Assembly (NCBI GenBank): GCA_029448655.1 | Contig: JACCLO010000003.1 | Coordinates: 4,278,001-4,342,000, forward strand | Length of the DNA stretch: 64,000 nucleotides | Direction: 5' to 3' | Source: Wolfiporia cocos | Taxonomy: Eukaryota; Basidiomycota; Agaricomycetes; Polyporales; Phaeolaceae | Shown: piece by piece, positions 13,743 to 26,300 of the stretch | Position numbering within the stretch: the first letter of the stretch is position 1 | Layout: each line of letters begins with the position of its first letter | Program-made: the position numbers and the translations under genes | The notes under the pieces: generated by a model | Told to the model about the DNA's origin: nothing | What the model saw: the letters and a program-made list of their open reading frames with translations, nothing else | Databases searched by the model: none

Positions 13743-15754
13743 GTGCGCGCCACTCGAAGCGGCTGACAGAGAAGATGGTTTCATCATTGCCCTAGATGCG
13801 ACGCTGCACTGGTATAGCATTTCGCCCGCCTTCTGTGCATTCTGTACTCATTGGGATCAGTGCTTCCATCTGACCGCTACTAGTCGGCGGCAGGCATATC
13901 GATGAGTCGGGGCCCAAGCAATATGATCGTGGTTCGCCATAATCATCTTGTCAGTCAGCTTCTATGATAGAATACGGCTACGTCTTGACATTATTGCTGC
14001 AAAATTGACAACTCCGTGGAAGGAGCGGGCCGGCCCCGCTCTTGAATGTAGGTGATTAGATGGAATAAGCGTGTTGCCATTACTGATCTTAACGCATATG
14101 AACACTAATATCTTACTGGTATGCCAAATTGTCTACATCCCTGCTTCACTGTCACGGAGCCCGTCATAATTCATTGCTAACGAGCGATCATCGCACCCCC
14201 GCGACGCGCCAATATCAAGACAAATTTCCGGGCCAACTCCCACGCAATCGCTCCGCGGAGGGACTGCAGTCTATGATGGACATCGCCTCGTGCATGAAAA
14301 AACCGCAGTTTCAGATACACGACGTTCTTCCATGACAGAATGGGCGTCAGTGCCGGAATGCTATTATGCTGCGGCTCAAAGTCAGTGTCAGTCGAGCATA
14401 GAGCTTGGTGCTGTAGCCTAATTTGACGGCGTAGGCTTGCGGAGATGTCAAGCTGCATGGCCACGGCGAGGCATCGTAAAACTACTGTGGGAAGTTGACT
14501 ATGTAGGACATCGTTGTATTTCCTGTCCGAGGTTGCGCGCTACAATATCAGCTATCTGCGGCATTGTACAATTAAATGAAATCAAATTGGTGAGTCAGAA
14601 AATTCATTCAGTGTAGTATTCAATCTCATCATAATGTCAGCGATCACCGCGTAATTTATTCAACGTAACCGGCAAAACTCATTACGGCGTCAGTGCTCAC
14701 CGCACGGGTACAGGTTTCGCGGAGCCTCGAGGCTCCTATTCAGATGTCTGACGAGCGGGCGGACGATATCCACAGGGTCACTTGTGCACGCCGGATGGAT
14801 CCTCAAATCCGCCCAGTTGGCCGAATGCGCAATGCATCAGTTACACACTTGGCCGGGAGCAGAATGGCATTTCGATTTGCACAGCGCGACACCGATAATC
14901 GGAACTGTGATTTGCAAGGTGTGTGGTGCATCACAGCTGTTGCGCGGCTGCTTGTTGTGCAAGGGCCAGATCGACTGTGACTCGGCCTCCAGCGTGGAGC
15001 AGGCATGCGCGAAGAAGCCGTCGGCGTTAGACTCGTATAGCAACTCGGTTCATTCTATACTCGATCAACGAACATTGAACCCTGGCAGTCCCAGCGGTGC
15101 CAATAACAGAATCACCCGGAGACAGCGCCAGCACCGCCGCGCATGCGAGATTCACGCGCAGGGCTCCGGTCTCCGTGGCGCACGCGCACGCTCACGGAGC
15201 CAACGAACGGGGGTTCCTGCGCCCTGCGTCCTTCCGCTGTGCCCCTGATTTTCATACGAGGGTGTGTTTGCGTTGGGGCACCGGCGTGTCGCTGCATGAT
15301 CCGAGGGGTGCACAGATGGAGTCTGGGTCTGGACGCGGATGTGGAGCTCGGAGAATGGCACCCTTGGCGATGTGAAGTGTCGTGGGCGGTGGCGTCCATC
15401 GCACACGAGGCCGCTCTGCACCGGGCGGCCACCTTCGTCGATGCGCCCCTGAATGCCAGATGGTTAGAAGTTGGGATTTCTCCCCGGTCCACCCAACATC
15501 GTGCATCTAGCCGCTGTGCCAGGAACGTGTCGTCGTCAAGTAATGCACGTCCGATTTGCGTCAGCCTCACGCCATGCCACACGCCCCGTGACCGCGCTCC
15601 GAGTCGCGCGCTCTAACTTCTGCACTTGGTCTCAGATCTAGATATGCTGCTGTCGCAAGCGAGGTACCGGGGACTGCGCCCCTACGCGCGAGCTTCCGGT
15701 GTGCGCGGGGGGACTCGCGTGTGATGTCCTGATGTGGCTTATTCGTCTGTAGTG
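13743..15754. other. Unannotated region, no gene recognised
   Basis: Mixed composition becoming GC-rich after 15.0 kb. Overlapping frames at 15097-15616 occur in several phases at once, which is typical of GC-rich non-coding sequence. I cannot support a gene. Confidence 0.4.
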
Positions 15755-15827
15755 TTGGAATGAACCAGCAGGAGCATACCCCTACTCCACGGTGGAGTAG
15801 GGGTATGCCCCTGCTGGTTCATTCCAA
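15755..15827. repeat. Near-perfect 73 bp hairpin (inverted repeat)
   Basis: Left arm 15755-15790 begins TTGGAATGAACCAGCAGG; right arm 15792-15827 is its reverse complement with one mismatch. Only one base separates the arms, so the DNA is almost a perfect palindrome. A transcript through it would fold into an RNA stem of about 35 bp. Its origin could be a collapsed foldback transposon or a small-RNA precursor. No flanking gene is recognised. Confidence 0.8.
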
Positions 15828-16875
15828 TAGTTGTCGATTTGCTTGTGATGCTTGTGCCGCGAACGGCCGCGCGTGCTGTGGATCGATCTTGTCTGTGATC
15901 TCGCTGGTTGCAGGACACGTTCTGCGGCGCCGTTTGTTGCAGATAACTGCACATGAGTGGGAGGGGATCAGGATGAGATCGCTTTATTGGGAGATCAAGC
16001 AGAAAGGGTTGAGAGATTTCTTCCTTATCACTGTCCACTCTGCGATCAGGCTCAAATCATCATGTTTCAAGGCGTGCTGCTGAGCGGGCGAGCCCTATGA
16101 TCGTTCACAATCAAGGAACGAAATAATGCGCTTGGGGATGTTACGAATGATGCAACGCAATAAACGTCGGTGGGGACTCTGAAACCGAGCTCGGCAAGCC
16201 GATGCGCGCCTGCCGACGCCACCGCCAGCGTCCATCCTGCGTCTCTCAGAGCCCGCTCAGTCGCAGACGTAAGACACACTAGCGCAACGCGTGACCGATC
16301 TTCCCCCACGTCAGCCTACGAGCATTGAGCAAGCTCGTCCGCACATCCACGCGCGCATGCACAGCCACGCGTCTCGCGCATGCCACCGGACGCGTGCGTC
16401 ATGATCCCATCACGCACGCGTACGCGACCCCGGATCTCGCGTACGCACGCGCTAACGTTCGTAAACATCGCATGACGTCTGCGTGCGCGCGAGCGGGTGT
16501 GCATGCGAGGTGCCCGACACGCACCGAAGGTGGTCTCACCGGCCCCGCCGACGCGCGAGGTCGATGCATCCGAGATTCCGAATCGACTCGAGGTGCGCGG
16601 CCGTCCGACGTCTAACCGCGCAGGATGTGAACGCGTGAACGCTCAAGCTTCACGCTGCAGCGGCGTCCGCGTCGCGCGTAATCGTGTTCGCCCGCGGCGC
16701 GGGCCGCGGCCAGGGTGTGGAGGTGAAATATGATGCACGGCCTTTGATGAATCCCTGTTCTTCGTCTTCGCTGTTCTTAGTACGTTTTTACTATACTATA
16801 CTACCGACTCTGCCAGCGCGCCGAGCTATGAATATATGACTCACGGATGTGCTGAACTGACGCAACATAGGACTA
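15828..16875. other. Unannotated GC-rich region
   Basis: Rich in CGCG and ACGCGT motifs between 16330 and 16710. Short frames only. The segment around 16770-16860 is AT-richer. No gene supported. Confidence 0.4.
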
Positions 16876-17044
16876 TGACACAAGCGACGTGGAACTAACA
16901 CACATCGCTCAAAGGCGCAGAAGTGGTCTGTAGCGCTAGACTCGACATGGCCTTTGACCAGTCTAGCGCACAGACCACTTGTGCGCCTTTGAGTAACAGA
17001 AGCCTGTGTGTGTTATAATTCTACATATGTAGTCGCTTGTGTCA
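16876..17044. mobile_element. Foldback/MITE element, 169 bp
   Basis: Outer terminal inverted repeats TGACACAAGCGAC (16876-16888) and GTCGCTTGTGTCA (17032-17044) are perfect. Inside them a second inverted repeat of about 33 bp (16908-16941 against 16961-16993; CTCAAAGGCGCA and TGCGCCTTTGAG at its ends) is nearly perfect around a 19 bp loop. There is no coding capacity. The nested inverted-repeat structure is that of a non-autonomous foldback DNA transposon. No clear target duplication is visible. Confidence 0.75.
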
Positions 17045-19530
17045 GACCGTTGACAATCCAGACCGACGTCCCGCAGCGGCACAAGTAGATAGAGCGCGGT
17101 CTGCGATCAGCCAATCACGCTCGAGTAGTTGGATTAACATGTTTTGGAGCATAGCGGACGTATCTGCGCCGATGACGCAGCTCCCATCCGACGACTTCTT
17201 ATTATGGCAAATCTCTTACTTGATTGGGCAACATCTTCACTTCGCGTTCACACTTTCGTCATACTTTGTTTTCTGTCATTCTTTCGGTCGGCTCTCAAAC
17301 TTCGCGCACCATGTACATATAAGCTGGCTTTCGACGCGTTGCAATGTATTCTCCTCCCCACGCTTTTCTCGTGTCGGGCTTGCCTCTGAGTATCGGCGAG
17401 GCGATGCCATGCTCAAGAGGAGCCGAACGATCGCGCGCACGCGCGAGTAGACGGTCTCTAGTAAGTAAGATCGGTCGTTTCGTTTATTTCGTCTATCTGC
17501 GTCTATACGATGCGCGATCAATCATATCGTCGCGGCCATCATTTATGTGTTGGGTTTGTTCGCATTCCCTCTCTCTCCGTCTCTCGCGCTTACGTTATCG
17601 GCGACCTGCCGCTCTTTCCCTTACACAACGGGCTGCAGCCGTGCGGCGCGTGCGGAAATTACCCAAATGGTCCGACGCGCGTACCGATGTTGCAGTCGGG
17701 GTTTGCACCTGCGCTGGCCCGCGAGGGTTCGCGCCGGCGTGGATACTGTCCGGGACGATTGACGATCGGCGGTCTCTGGTAGTGATTCCGTAGCCAGAGG
17801 GAGGCCCTGTATGCATGTTGAGTCCGAGGGGGACTCGCTTGCTCCCATCTCAGGACTTCCCCGCGAGACGATGTCAGGGATATTGATTTTCATCACGCAC
17901 GTCTGCTCTCGGCGGCGCTCTGTTGGCATTTTGCGCTTGGCTGCCAGACACTCACTCTGGAGATGCGCTGTTGTCGTTGTCGATGCATGCCCGGAGTAGA
18001 TTGGGGAGGTGGTGCGACGTTCCGGGGACACACGTTGCTAGTAAGAATGGCGGTGGTGCGACAGAGTTCGGCGGCCGCGGTGGGCGAGACGGATCGCTGG
18101 TCGCTGTTGCTATGCGTGGTCGGTTGCCGTGGCGCCCGAGGCGTGCGAACGCTGCAGGAAGTGGGGAATGGGGTGTGTGGTTGCCATGCGCCCGAGGCGT
18201 CGCCTTCGCCGCGTCTTGACAGTTCATTCTGCGTGGCGTGGCCGTGTCATGGCCATGACGGCCAGGGTGCGCGGCGCAGAATGAGCATGGGCAGGTCCGC
18301 GCGCCCTCGTCGCGAGTGTCGCAGGCGGGTGCGGGTGCGTACGTGCGTCTCGACGGTTCACAGATGCCTCCGGCGCAGCGATCCTGGCGCGATTCGCTTG
18401 ACAGCTCAATTGCGAGCTGTTTAATTAACATTCAATATCTACTATATGCGCCAAGCCAGTCGAATTTGCGCTACGAACTGACGTCGACGTCGGTCTGTCG
18501 CCCTTGCCAAGCCAGCCCTTCCAGCCAATTTACTACACGCCGCGCACCTCTTTGACGTCGGTTGTGCGTGCGATTAACGGACGCTAGCGCGCGCCATCAT
18601 CAGCGCTTGCGCGACCCTGAGGTGCTAGTGCGCATTAGAGTGCTAGTCAAGGAACGGGTGCGGGAGCGATGCGATAGCGTTGGTTAGCGTGATGTCATTT
18701 GTGAGCAAGGTGGGTGGCAGGTGCTAGTGCGTCCTAGCCAGCGCTGAGCATGCAGATCGAGCTGGTCCTGGGCCTGCAGGGTCGCAGGAGCGCGCCGACG
18801 GCCAGTAGGTGCGCGCGCACTGTTAGTGCGCCACAGATGCAGAAGCCGCAGCCTCGGCGGTCTCCATGCGCATCGCAATTCGACGAAGCAGAGAAGGTGC
18901 GGGCGGCGAGCGAACAGATGCAGCAAGGACGACGGAGCGCACACTCGAGTGGCTGGTGAGCCTGCGGGTGACAGTGCGCTGATGGGTGGCGCCGCAGCTG
19001 CAGCCTCGAGGCGTGCGGCAGGCCGCGCATCAGCGAATGCGCCATGCGCCGGTGACAGCGGAGCGTGGTGCGGCGGTCGGTGGGCACGGAGGATCCGCAT
19101 GCTTCGAGTGGTACAGCGCGACGATCACCGGGCGGCGGTGCGCGGACGCGATCTGGCCGCGCGAGCGACCCTGCGTGCGCCTGCGTGGCTGCGGCTGGGC
19201 GTGCTCCGTGGCCAGGCGAGGCAGTGCGCCATTGATGCAACACGCAGACCCTGACCAAGCGCGGGCACCAGCGCGGACCCGTATACCACTCGCGCAGAGT
19301 ACAACGAAGACCCGACGTTTATTGTGATTGCGAAGAGAAGCGCACGACACAACACACCCCATTCGGAGTCGCCCCCATCCGACACGCGACACGTTATTGT
19401 CGGCAGGCGCCTATCTCCCCGAGCGAGTGGATACCGGTAGTGCGGCACGCCCGCCGCTATTTAAAAATTCAGGGACGCCTGCGCTGCCTATATCAGCCTC
19501 CCCCTCCATCTTGCCGCCGCCGTGCACGCC
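17045..19530. other. Unannotated GC-rich region
   Basis: About 2.5 kb upstream of the orphan gene at 19531. Overlapping open frames on both strands (17344-18431, 18684-19448) show no splice-consistent model and no family motif. The last few hundred bases probably include the promoter of the next gene. A GTGCTAGT motif recurs near 18620-18730 and again downstream of the next gene. Confidence 0.4.
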
Positions 19531-20856
19531 ATGGACCCCGCCGCCGTCTTCGCTCAGTATTCTCCCCTCTTCACCTCTGGCCTTCTCTCGGGCCGCAACT
19601 CTCCCGACGAGCGTAGCCCTTCCTCCAGCCGCGCCCCCTCGCCCCCCGCCCGCGCCCGCAGACACAGGCAGCAGGACAGCCTCCCGCTCACCGTCAGCAC
19701 CGTCAGCTTCCACCCCGCCGTTCGCGCGTCTGATACGTCCGACGCAAGCGCGATGTTCCTCACCCTCGTCCCACACCGCACGTACGACGACGACGACTTC
19801 GATCCGGGCCGCTCCTTCCTCTCCCTCGACCTCGCCGAGACCTCCTCGCAGGCCGTGCGCTCCATGTCCCTCCGCAGGAAGGACACCCTCACCTCGCGCA
19901 CGTCCGGCCACTCCGCCCCGACTTCGCCAGCCGCGGTCTCGCCCGCTCTGTACGTGCCTCCCTCCCCTTTCTCCTGCTCTGCTGACACCCGCTGCAGGCC
20001 ACACGCGCGTGCGCCCCTCCGCCGCACCTCGCGCGACACTCTCCTCCCCGCGCCCAAGCCTGCGCCCTCCACGCGCCCGCCCGCACCTCCCCGCCACCTC
20101 CCGTTCAACGCGCCGCTCGCGCTCGCCTGTCCCTCGTCCTCCTCATTCGCGTATTCCTCATCATGCTCATTATCCGCGCCGTCACTCTCGCACGCACCGC
20201 GCACGCACCCTGCCTTGCGCCTGCACCCCCTAACCCACCGCGCCGCCCGCTCCGCGCCGTCCCTCCCTCTCCCCGCGCTCGCGACCTCGCCCATCCTCTC
20301 CCCCGGCCTCTCCCACCTCCTCTACTCGCCCATTGATCCTACGCCTGCCTCCGCCCCCGCCTCTGCGCCCGCCTTCGTCTCCGCGCTCACAGACGACGAG
20401 CCCCGCGCAGACAGCAAGCCGCCGCTCTCCGCGCCGCCGCTGTCGGCCGCGCCGCTGCACGCGCGCCCGTCCGTGCGCTCCGTCGCGTCGCTCGCCACGC
20501 GCCTGCGCAACCGTTCCGCCGCCCTCGCGGTGCTCGAGGGCCGCACGGCGCCGCCGCGGTGGGGCAACTTCATGTGCATGACCGACGAGGAGGACGAGGA
20601 GCCCGCAGAGGGGCCTGCGGAGGAGGGACAAGGGCAGGGGAAGGAGCGGGACGAGCGGCTGCTGGAGGTTCTCCGCGAGGAGGAGGACGTCGTCCTGCCA
20701 GAGCACGCGCTGCGGCCGAAGGGCCGCGAGGCCGCGGGCGCGAGGAGGAGGAGCAGGAGGGGCACGATCGAGTCCTTCCTCGGCCCGCTCGCGAACTTTA
20801 TTGAGTTTAGGGACGAGGAGCGGTCGTGGCGGAGCTTTATCGAGATTGGGTCGTAG
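19531..20856 (+). CDS. Orphan Pro/Ser-rich protein with conserved C-terminus
   Basis: An uninterrupted frame of 441 codons starts at an ATG in good context (cacgccATGG). A 48 bp in-frame intron at 19950-19997 (GTACGTG..CTGAC..CAG) is likely and would leave 425 aa. The N-terminal two thirds are rich in Ser, Pro, Arg and Ala with low-complexity runs, suggesting disorder. A cluster DDDDFDPGRSFLSLDL lies near residue 90. The C-terminal 110 residues look folded or functional: WGNFMCMTDEEDEE, an acidic/basic linker, then GTIESFLGPLANFIEF and ERSWRSFIEIGS at the stop. I do not recognise a domain. Support for its reality comes from the second, decayed copy of this C-terminus at 32.2-32.5 kb, where the GTIES and ERSWRSFIEIGS motifs persist. 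Function unknown. Confidence 0.7.
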   Translation: MDPAAVFAQYSPLFTSGLLSGRNSPDERSPSSSRAPSPPARARRHRQQDSLPLTVSTVSFHPAVRASDTSDASAMFLTLVPHRTYDDDDFDPGRSFLSLDLAETSSQAVRSMSLRRKDTLTSRTSGHSAPTSPAAVSPALYVPPSPFSCSADTRCRPHARAPLRRTSRDTLLPAPKPAPSTRPPAPPRHLPFNAPLALACPSSSSFAYSSSCSLSAPSLSHAPRTHPALRLHPLTHRAARSAPSLPLPALATSPILSPGLSHLLYSPIDPTPASAPASAPAFVSALTDDEPRADSKPPLSAPPLSAAPLHARPSVRSVASLATRLRNRSAALAVLEGRTAPPRWGNFMCMTDEEDEEPAEGPAEEGQGQGKERDERLLEVLREEEDVVLPEHALRPKGREAAGARRRSRRGTIESFLGPLANFIEFRDEERSWRSFIEIGS

Positions 20857-23350
20857 GCGGCGGCGTTGGCGAGTCGAGGGTTGGGGTGCGCCGAGCGTGC
20901 GCGCGCGTGCTCGGCGCCGGCTCGACTCTGTCTCTGCCCATGCCATTCTGCCTCGCCTTTCTGGCCTCCCATCCTCTATGAACCATTCCGCTCCCAGCCG
21001 CCAATCCATGTACTCCCAGCATAACATCTACAGCGCCCGTCCACGCAAGCACTTCCCATCGCCACACACCATTCACTCATCTCTCAGATCTCAGCCTGCA
21101 CTCGCACCGCACCGCACTCGCAATCCACCCAAAGACGCTTTTGCATATCTATCGCTTCGCCTTCTCATTGTCAGTGACATTTTCCCCCAATGAAAGACCC
21201 GTCCGCGCTGCGGGCGCCCGCCCGTCGATATATATTGCACTCGTATACGCTACCGCGCCCTACGCTAACCCTCATTGCTAACGCTAATGTGTACATGTAT
21301 GTACGCACCCGCTCGCCCGCCCGCATATCGCTCTGCCGTTACCATACTCCCCGCCCCGCCCTGCCGAGCCCGTCGGCAGGCAGCAAAATGCTGTAGAGTT
21401 TTTGTGTGTACTGTAATGCATCGTCCTGCATCCTGACGCCGTGAGGTGATCGTGCGATTGTGATTGGCGAGGACCCTGCTTCGAGGTCGAGAGTGGATGC
21501 GTTGGCTTGAGTATCGATCTGTTAAGGCTGTCGGTGTCGGTGTCGGGTGATGGTCGCTCGTGATGCATATTAGAATGCATAACACTAATACGCACGCACG
21601 CGCTCGCCCGCCGCCATTGTCGCTCGCCTGCATATCGCTCTACCGTTATCATACTGGTTGGGGTGCTAGTAGATTGGCGTGGAGAGCTTAGACTTGACGG
21701 AGGTGCTGGCTCGCATATCAATATCTATCAAGGCTGTCGATGCTAATGTGATGGTCGCTCGTAATACGTGGTGCATCGATGATGCGAGTCGTCGTGCTAG
21801 GCAGCTGGCAGCCCCTTCTGTGCGTTTAGTGACGCTTTCCGTCTACAGATCGGTAGTCCATCGAGCTCGCCTCTCGCTTCGTTATGGAGACACGACGTCC
21901 GTCAGATTAGCATCAGGTGGGTGCTAGTCGGGTACTATAACACCATGATGTGCCTCGTCCTGTCGGAACTTGGATTTGTTGGCTGCAAGGCGAGCTTGCG
22001 CGTGCATGGAGATGGTGCGATGGCGAAGAAGTATGCAGCATTGACATAGTCGTTCAGATCACTCGCTGTACCACATACGTTTGCCCATCGTATCGTCCAC
22101 GGTCCAAGTGCAATGCGGGATCCATCAGTCTTTTGATCGTCTCGACAGCCCTCCCATCCCATCGCGCTGCACGGCCACGGTGGAGGACATCAGCGCTATA
22201 CATCAGTGGTCGTCTCCGGCGCTGGTGCAGCAGCGATCGCATTCGCAGAGCGCGCTGACGATATGGTAGCCGGCGACGCCTGATGCAGATGCCCGGTAAT
22301 GGAGACTTGGACCTCGAGCGCTCAGCATGGCGCCGTGCGCACGGGCAGTCATCATCGCTGATCGCGGCCTGATACTCCTACCCCGGGTGGGTCGGCCGGG
22401 GTCGGCGATGGCCACCAGTGCCAGTCTGATATGTGTGAGTGTGAGACATCGGCGCGGTGGCCGCTGCCTCGGTCGAGGCGGCGGCTCGCCTGTGTGCTGC
22501 GCGCAACGCATGGGGCGGGAGTCAGGGCGTGCGGGGCTCTGCGCCGCTTGTCTCGGAGCCACGCACGCCGAGGAGGCCGGCGGGCGGGTCAGGCGACGGG
22601 GCTCGGGTCGTAGCGCGTTTGGGGACGCACTAGGGTGACCGGACGTGCTGCGTTTGGAATCTCCGCCAGGCGACGATGACCCGGCGCACTCATCGTCTGC
22701 ATGCGGGCGGCATATATGTGGTGGCGCGCGGAGTTGGCCATTGCTGATCGCGGACTTGCGCGCGCGCGTGGAGAGATCAGGAGCGATCAGGAGCGATCGA
22801 TATCGACCGACGGCGCTGGTGGGAGCCGCCCCCCCGATCGACTCTGCGTGATGCGCCCTGTTGATGCGCCATACCGCTTCGGGATGTCGGTGGTGCTGAT
22901 CGCTGACCTTGCTTTGGGGAGGTTTGAGAGTCGATGTCCTGTGCGTTGGGCCGGACGGGCGGCTATCCCGGAGCTTAGTGCAACGAATATGAAGTAATAC
23001 GTAGCTAGCGTTCGGGTCGAGACACGTTTGAGAACAGCCCGAGAAATGACCTGCAGCGAAGCGGTGGCTGCCGAAGAGTGGAAGACGGAGGCGGCTGTAC
23101 AGGAAAAGTGAAGCTCGTTTGATGAAAGCTAGCGAGATGTGGCTGAACGAGCGCGTGCAGGGTCCGTGGAGCTACTTAGTCATGGCTGCATCGGACTGCT
23201 TTGGGAGCCCAGACTCGGCTCGAGACGTCTGCAGCGCATGGCGGAGCTGTCTGCGTAGAACGTGCCAACTTGATACAGGGACATCGCAGACAGAAGCAGC
23301 ACCGAGGCTCTTGTCACGACAATGTCGCGCAGGTGCGTTGGAGGTTAATG
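20568..23350 (+). repeat. Segmental duplication, copy 1
   Basis: From the orphan gene's MCMTDEE motif through about 2.5 kb of downstream DNA, this segment matches 32213-35137 in the same orientation, with long identical stretches, scattered substitutions and small indels. The non-coding part includes CCGTCGATATATATTGCAC (near 21223), a GTGCTAGT motif and CGGCGCGGTGGCCGCTGCC. Copy 2 has roughly 130 bp extra near 33520-33650 that is absent here. I find no gene in 20857-23350. Good conservation of this non-coding stretch between copies suggests a recent duplication rather than selection. Confidence 0.85.
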
Positions 23351-26300
23351 CAGGTCCGTGAGAGAAATGTCTAGAACGCAGGGCACAATAAGCGTGGGGA
23401 TCGCTCTCCCCTGGGCTGGCACTGTCGGGTATCTGGGCTGTGCTCGGCTTGGGCGGCGAGATGGAGGCAAGGGTCCAGCGATAAGTTCGTGAGATAGGGA
23501 GGGGATTGGAGAGTATAAGGAGAGGATTGGGAATTGAAGAGTGTAAGGAGAGGATTGGGGAGTATAGTGAGGCAAGTGCCCGCAGCATTCACTTTCTATC
23601 GGCCGTGTTTCTAACAAATCGTATCCCGTCTCTCGGCGCACAGGCAGATCCAAATAATCTACCGATCGCTCACATAATCTACAGATGGCCAACCCAATCT
23701 CCCGATCCCTGCCAGGTGACCTCCGCGTTCATGGCTCCACCGGCAGGCGGAATGTCTTGTGCATCCTACGCTCATCTCCCGCAGGCAGATGCATTGGGAG
23801 GGGGCTCTGAGAATAACAGGTAAGCGCATCGCGTTCGCACCAGCAGCGCGACCATCTCACCTTCGCAAACGGCCCTGCACGGCCCCGCAAAGAACAGCGC
23901 CAGCCACGACGGTCTGTACCACCCGCGACCCCTTCCATCACCGCGCTCCCTCACCTCGCTTCCAGCACCCGTTTGCCTCGCCTCCAGCACCCCCACGTAT
24001 GCCTTATGTATGTGCCCTCGACAGTCTGCGGCCACCCTATCCATCACTGCTCCCCCGCCGTAAGAGCAGTTCCCCCTCGCCGCCGCAAATGGCCTCCTCC
24101 CCCCTTGTCAAGCGTCTTCCCTCTTCCCTCCGCCATACGCGTCCACGCTCCACCGCGCGCGCACAGGGCGAAGCACGAATTGATCGCACGTGCACGCACC
24201 CGGTCGCGCACGCCCCTCTCCGGCATCAATGGCGAGCCACCCCGCAATCAATGGCGAGCCGCCCCGCAGCCACACGCTCACGACGTTACCGCTCGCGGGA
24301 ACGCAGATCCCGGGGTTGGACCTTGCAGGCGTGCTCGAAGACGACGAGGGTGACCAAGAGAAGGACGAGGATTGACGAAGAGCGCAGACGAGGGGCACGG
24401 ACGAGGGGCGTGGGCGCGACAAGCACAGGATGGTGAGTTCTTGACACTGTGTGGATCCCATTGACGCGGCGCGAGACACGTCGGCAGCGTCCTTGGGTGG
24501 CGGAAACGGCGGCGGCGGCATCTTCGACGGCGGCATCTTCGGTGTCACCATTGTCGCTGCTGTCGTTGTCATCGTCAAGCGGAGGCAAGCGAGCGCGGAA
24601 GCCGCGAGACTCACCTCTGACCAGAGGACGCTCGTTGACTGGCACGCCACCTCCCGACCGTCTGGCTGTTCCCGCCGTCCTCCTTGCAGGAAGGCGAAAC
24701 ATAAGGCTGGAGCGTGCACCCACCCCGTTCGTGGCAAGGGCGCTCGACAGACCGACGGCTGTGGGCGGGAGACGCGGGGAGAGCACGAGTGCTGAGCACG
24801 AGGGCAGCCTAAAGGGCAGGTGGGGGACACAGAGGATGGATGGGGAGCACAGAGGACGTCGGGCGAGGGAGGGCGAGGGAGGTGGAGAGCATAGACGTAT
24901 TGAGAACCCCCAGCGGCAGTGGCACAGAGAGTGGAGTGGCGACAGCGAAGGTGGTGGTGCAGGTGCGTGTCATGATGCTGACGTTGGTCCTGTGCAGGCA
25001 ACTCGTCGCCGGCAGCGTCCGAGCGTGTGCGTCCAAGCGATGGCGTCCCTCCATGGCCACTTGCACACTGTGCTACGCCGTCCTTGGGTGCCGCTCGCCG
25101 GGAGGCGATACCGATACCCAGTGTTTGTTGACGATCTGTGGGATGGGTATGAGGTGCTGGGGCTCCAAGCGCATGGACAGGCGGTGGCGCGATGGCGTAT
25201 GCACGCGCACGGGCAGACAGTGCCACGACGACGTGTGCACACGTGTCGGTGCGCTGGACACCGTATACAGCGGCCTGCACGTTGCATCCAGAGGGGGGCA
25301 TGTCAGCGGTGAGAGGGTGCCGGCGCACCCTCCGTTTGGACCTGCGAATGCATGTGCACCCACCTCCTCCAACAAGGTGAGTTGTGTGTGCATGAGGGGA
25401 TGACCATGGAGACAGGGAGAGGGCAGAGTCTGCAGAGCATGTAGAGAGATGCGAGAGACATGCCGGGGAGACGATCGACGAGGCATTAGGAGACAGGCGA
25501 GAAGGGAGATGGCGGAATTGATGGGAACACGACGGAAGAAAGGTGTGCAGTCAGTGGGGCGGAACGTGCGCACACACATGCGTGGTGGCGGTGAAGCTGC
25601 ACGGGACAAGTCAGCACGAGGCGCAGCGGCGAATGTACAAGACAAGGAGGACCTACCCAGAGCACCTCGGCACCTACGGTGCGCGTTCGACCGCGCGCGA
25701 GCTGTTTACCGATGGGCGACCGCGCTCTGGACGGTGCGTGCGCGTAGTGCTACACCGTTTCTCTTGACCATAGCCGCAACGCAGTTGACGACAGTGGGCG
25801 ACGTGCCACTTGCAGGGAGGTGAGATCCGGCATCAGCTCACGCACCCTTGCACACAGATAGACGAAGGAGCACTGGAGCGGGCAGAAGTTGGACGGCGCA
25901 CACGCGGGCGTGTGTGCAGCAACGACGCTGTTGACGACGGGTCAGGAAAAGCCCAATGCGGAGAACACGTAGACGAAGCAACGCACCTCGACGCGCACGA
26001 CAAGGGCAGACACTCACCAGACGCGCTACCATCCACGAGCAGGGACCGTGGTTTTGCGTGCTCACCTGCGCCCGCTTTCTCGCCACGCAAGTCACCTTGG
26101 GCGACCGACGGATCGTGTGGTGTCGCATGCAAGTTTACCGGGGAACGATGACAGGGTGGGGGTCAGTTGAGGTGAACGAGGAGGCATTGGTAACGAGAGG
26201 GCGACCGCTGATCTGCACGTGGACAGCGAGGGGACTGGTGGTCCACACCATGATCTTCTTGCCCGCTGCCTGGCCACTCCTTCCCGAACCTGAGCACACG

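Noticed and set aside
15097..15616. Candidate gene from overlapping frames near 15.1-15.6 kb
   Set aside because: Several phases on both strands are open simultaneously, none has a domain, and no splice model links them to anything.
24108..25328. 406-codon open frame on the minus strand
   Set aside because: Pro/Ser/His-rich with no family motif, overlapping equally long frames in other phases on both strands. This is typical of GC-rich DNA with few stop codons rather than of a gene.
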